Assembly: GCA_027627225.1 (NCBI GenBank)
Contig: CM051025.1
Span: 71,897,069-71,961,068 of the forward strand
DNA length: 64,000 nt
Reading direction: 5' to 3'
Source of the DNA: Congeria kusceri
Lineage: Eukaryota; Mollusca; Bivalvia; Myida; Dreissenidae
This document shows, piece after piece, positions 63,754 to 64,000 of this stretch; position 1 is the first letter of the stretch, and each line of letters starts with the position of its first letter. Below the pieces are notes generated by a model. That model searched no databases. It saw only the letters and a program-made list of their open reading frames with translations, and was not told the origin of the DNA. A program made the translations under genes and the position numbers.

Positions 63754-64000
63754 CTGAAAATTACCAAAAAGAAACTTTTTGAAATAATTTGCAAACTCAT
63801 TCATTTGAAAACATACCTTAACGAATCTAAATCGTTGTTTGATTGTTCCATGTTTCACAGCATGAACTGTATGTTTGATTAACATGTATTATATTAGCAT
63901 AAAACGTTTGACATTTACATTTGTATGAATAACTTCAATTCTCGCGATATATTTTAGACAACAGGTAAGTCACGTGACTCATTCTCCTTGCATTACACAC

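Overview
The window is animal nuclear DNA: AT-rich, with spliced genes carrying GT/AG introns and a heavy load of dispersed and tandem repeats. Several repeats resemble families I recall from bivalve genomes, notably the palindromic element at 7142, 38605, 39538 and 57533, the tandem-core element at 26378 and the SINE at 44266. A bivalve mollusc is the best fit. Dreissena or a relative is my guess, from memory and not verified.

The genes form a cluster of nicotinic acetylcholine receptor (nAChR) subunits, members of the Cys-loop ligand-gated channel family. Gene A (1019-4458, +) lacks its 5' exons, which lie upstream of the window. Gene B (9355-22860, +) is complete in seven exons, 559 residues. 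Gene C (42817-57088, +) is the most interesting locus. It has one signal-peptide exon and one 45-nt exon. These are followed by two tandem copies of the 110-nt third exon (50039 and 50439) and two tandem copies of the whole 3' half (51571-52865 and 55622-57088). Gene D (62609-63753, -) is the 3' part of a convergent gene whose 5' end is outside the window. A, B and module A of gene C lack the vicinal-cysteine pair of alpha subunits. Module B of gene C and gene D have it.

Layout: 1-4458 gene A; 4459-9354 intergenic; 9355-22860 gene B, whose introns carry several minisatellites and a foldback element; 22861-42816 a repeat-rich desert with a Gag-like relic, a tandem-core element, two large minisatellites, a degenerate LINE, a mariner fragment and palindromic elements; 42817-57088 gene C; 57089-62608 intergenic with a palindromic element and a roughly 1-kb element with terminal inverted repeats; 62609-64000 gene D.

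All products would be subunits of pentameric acetylcholine-gated cation channels. The central inference is that gene C can make an alpha-type and a non-alpha-type subunit from one promoter by mutually exclusive splicing. No other complete set of 5' exons was found for its second module.
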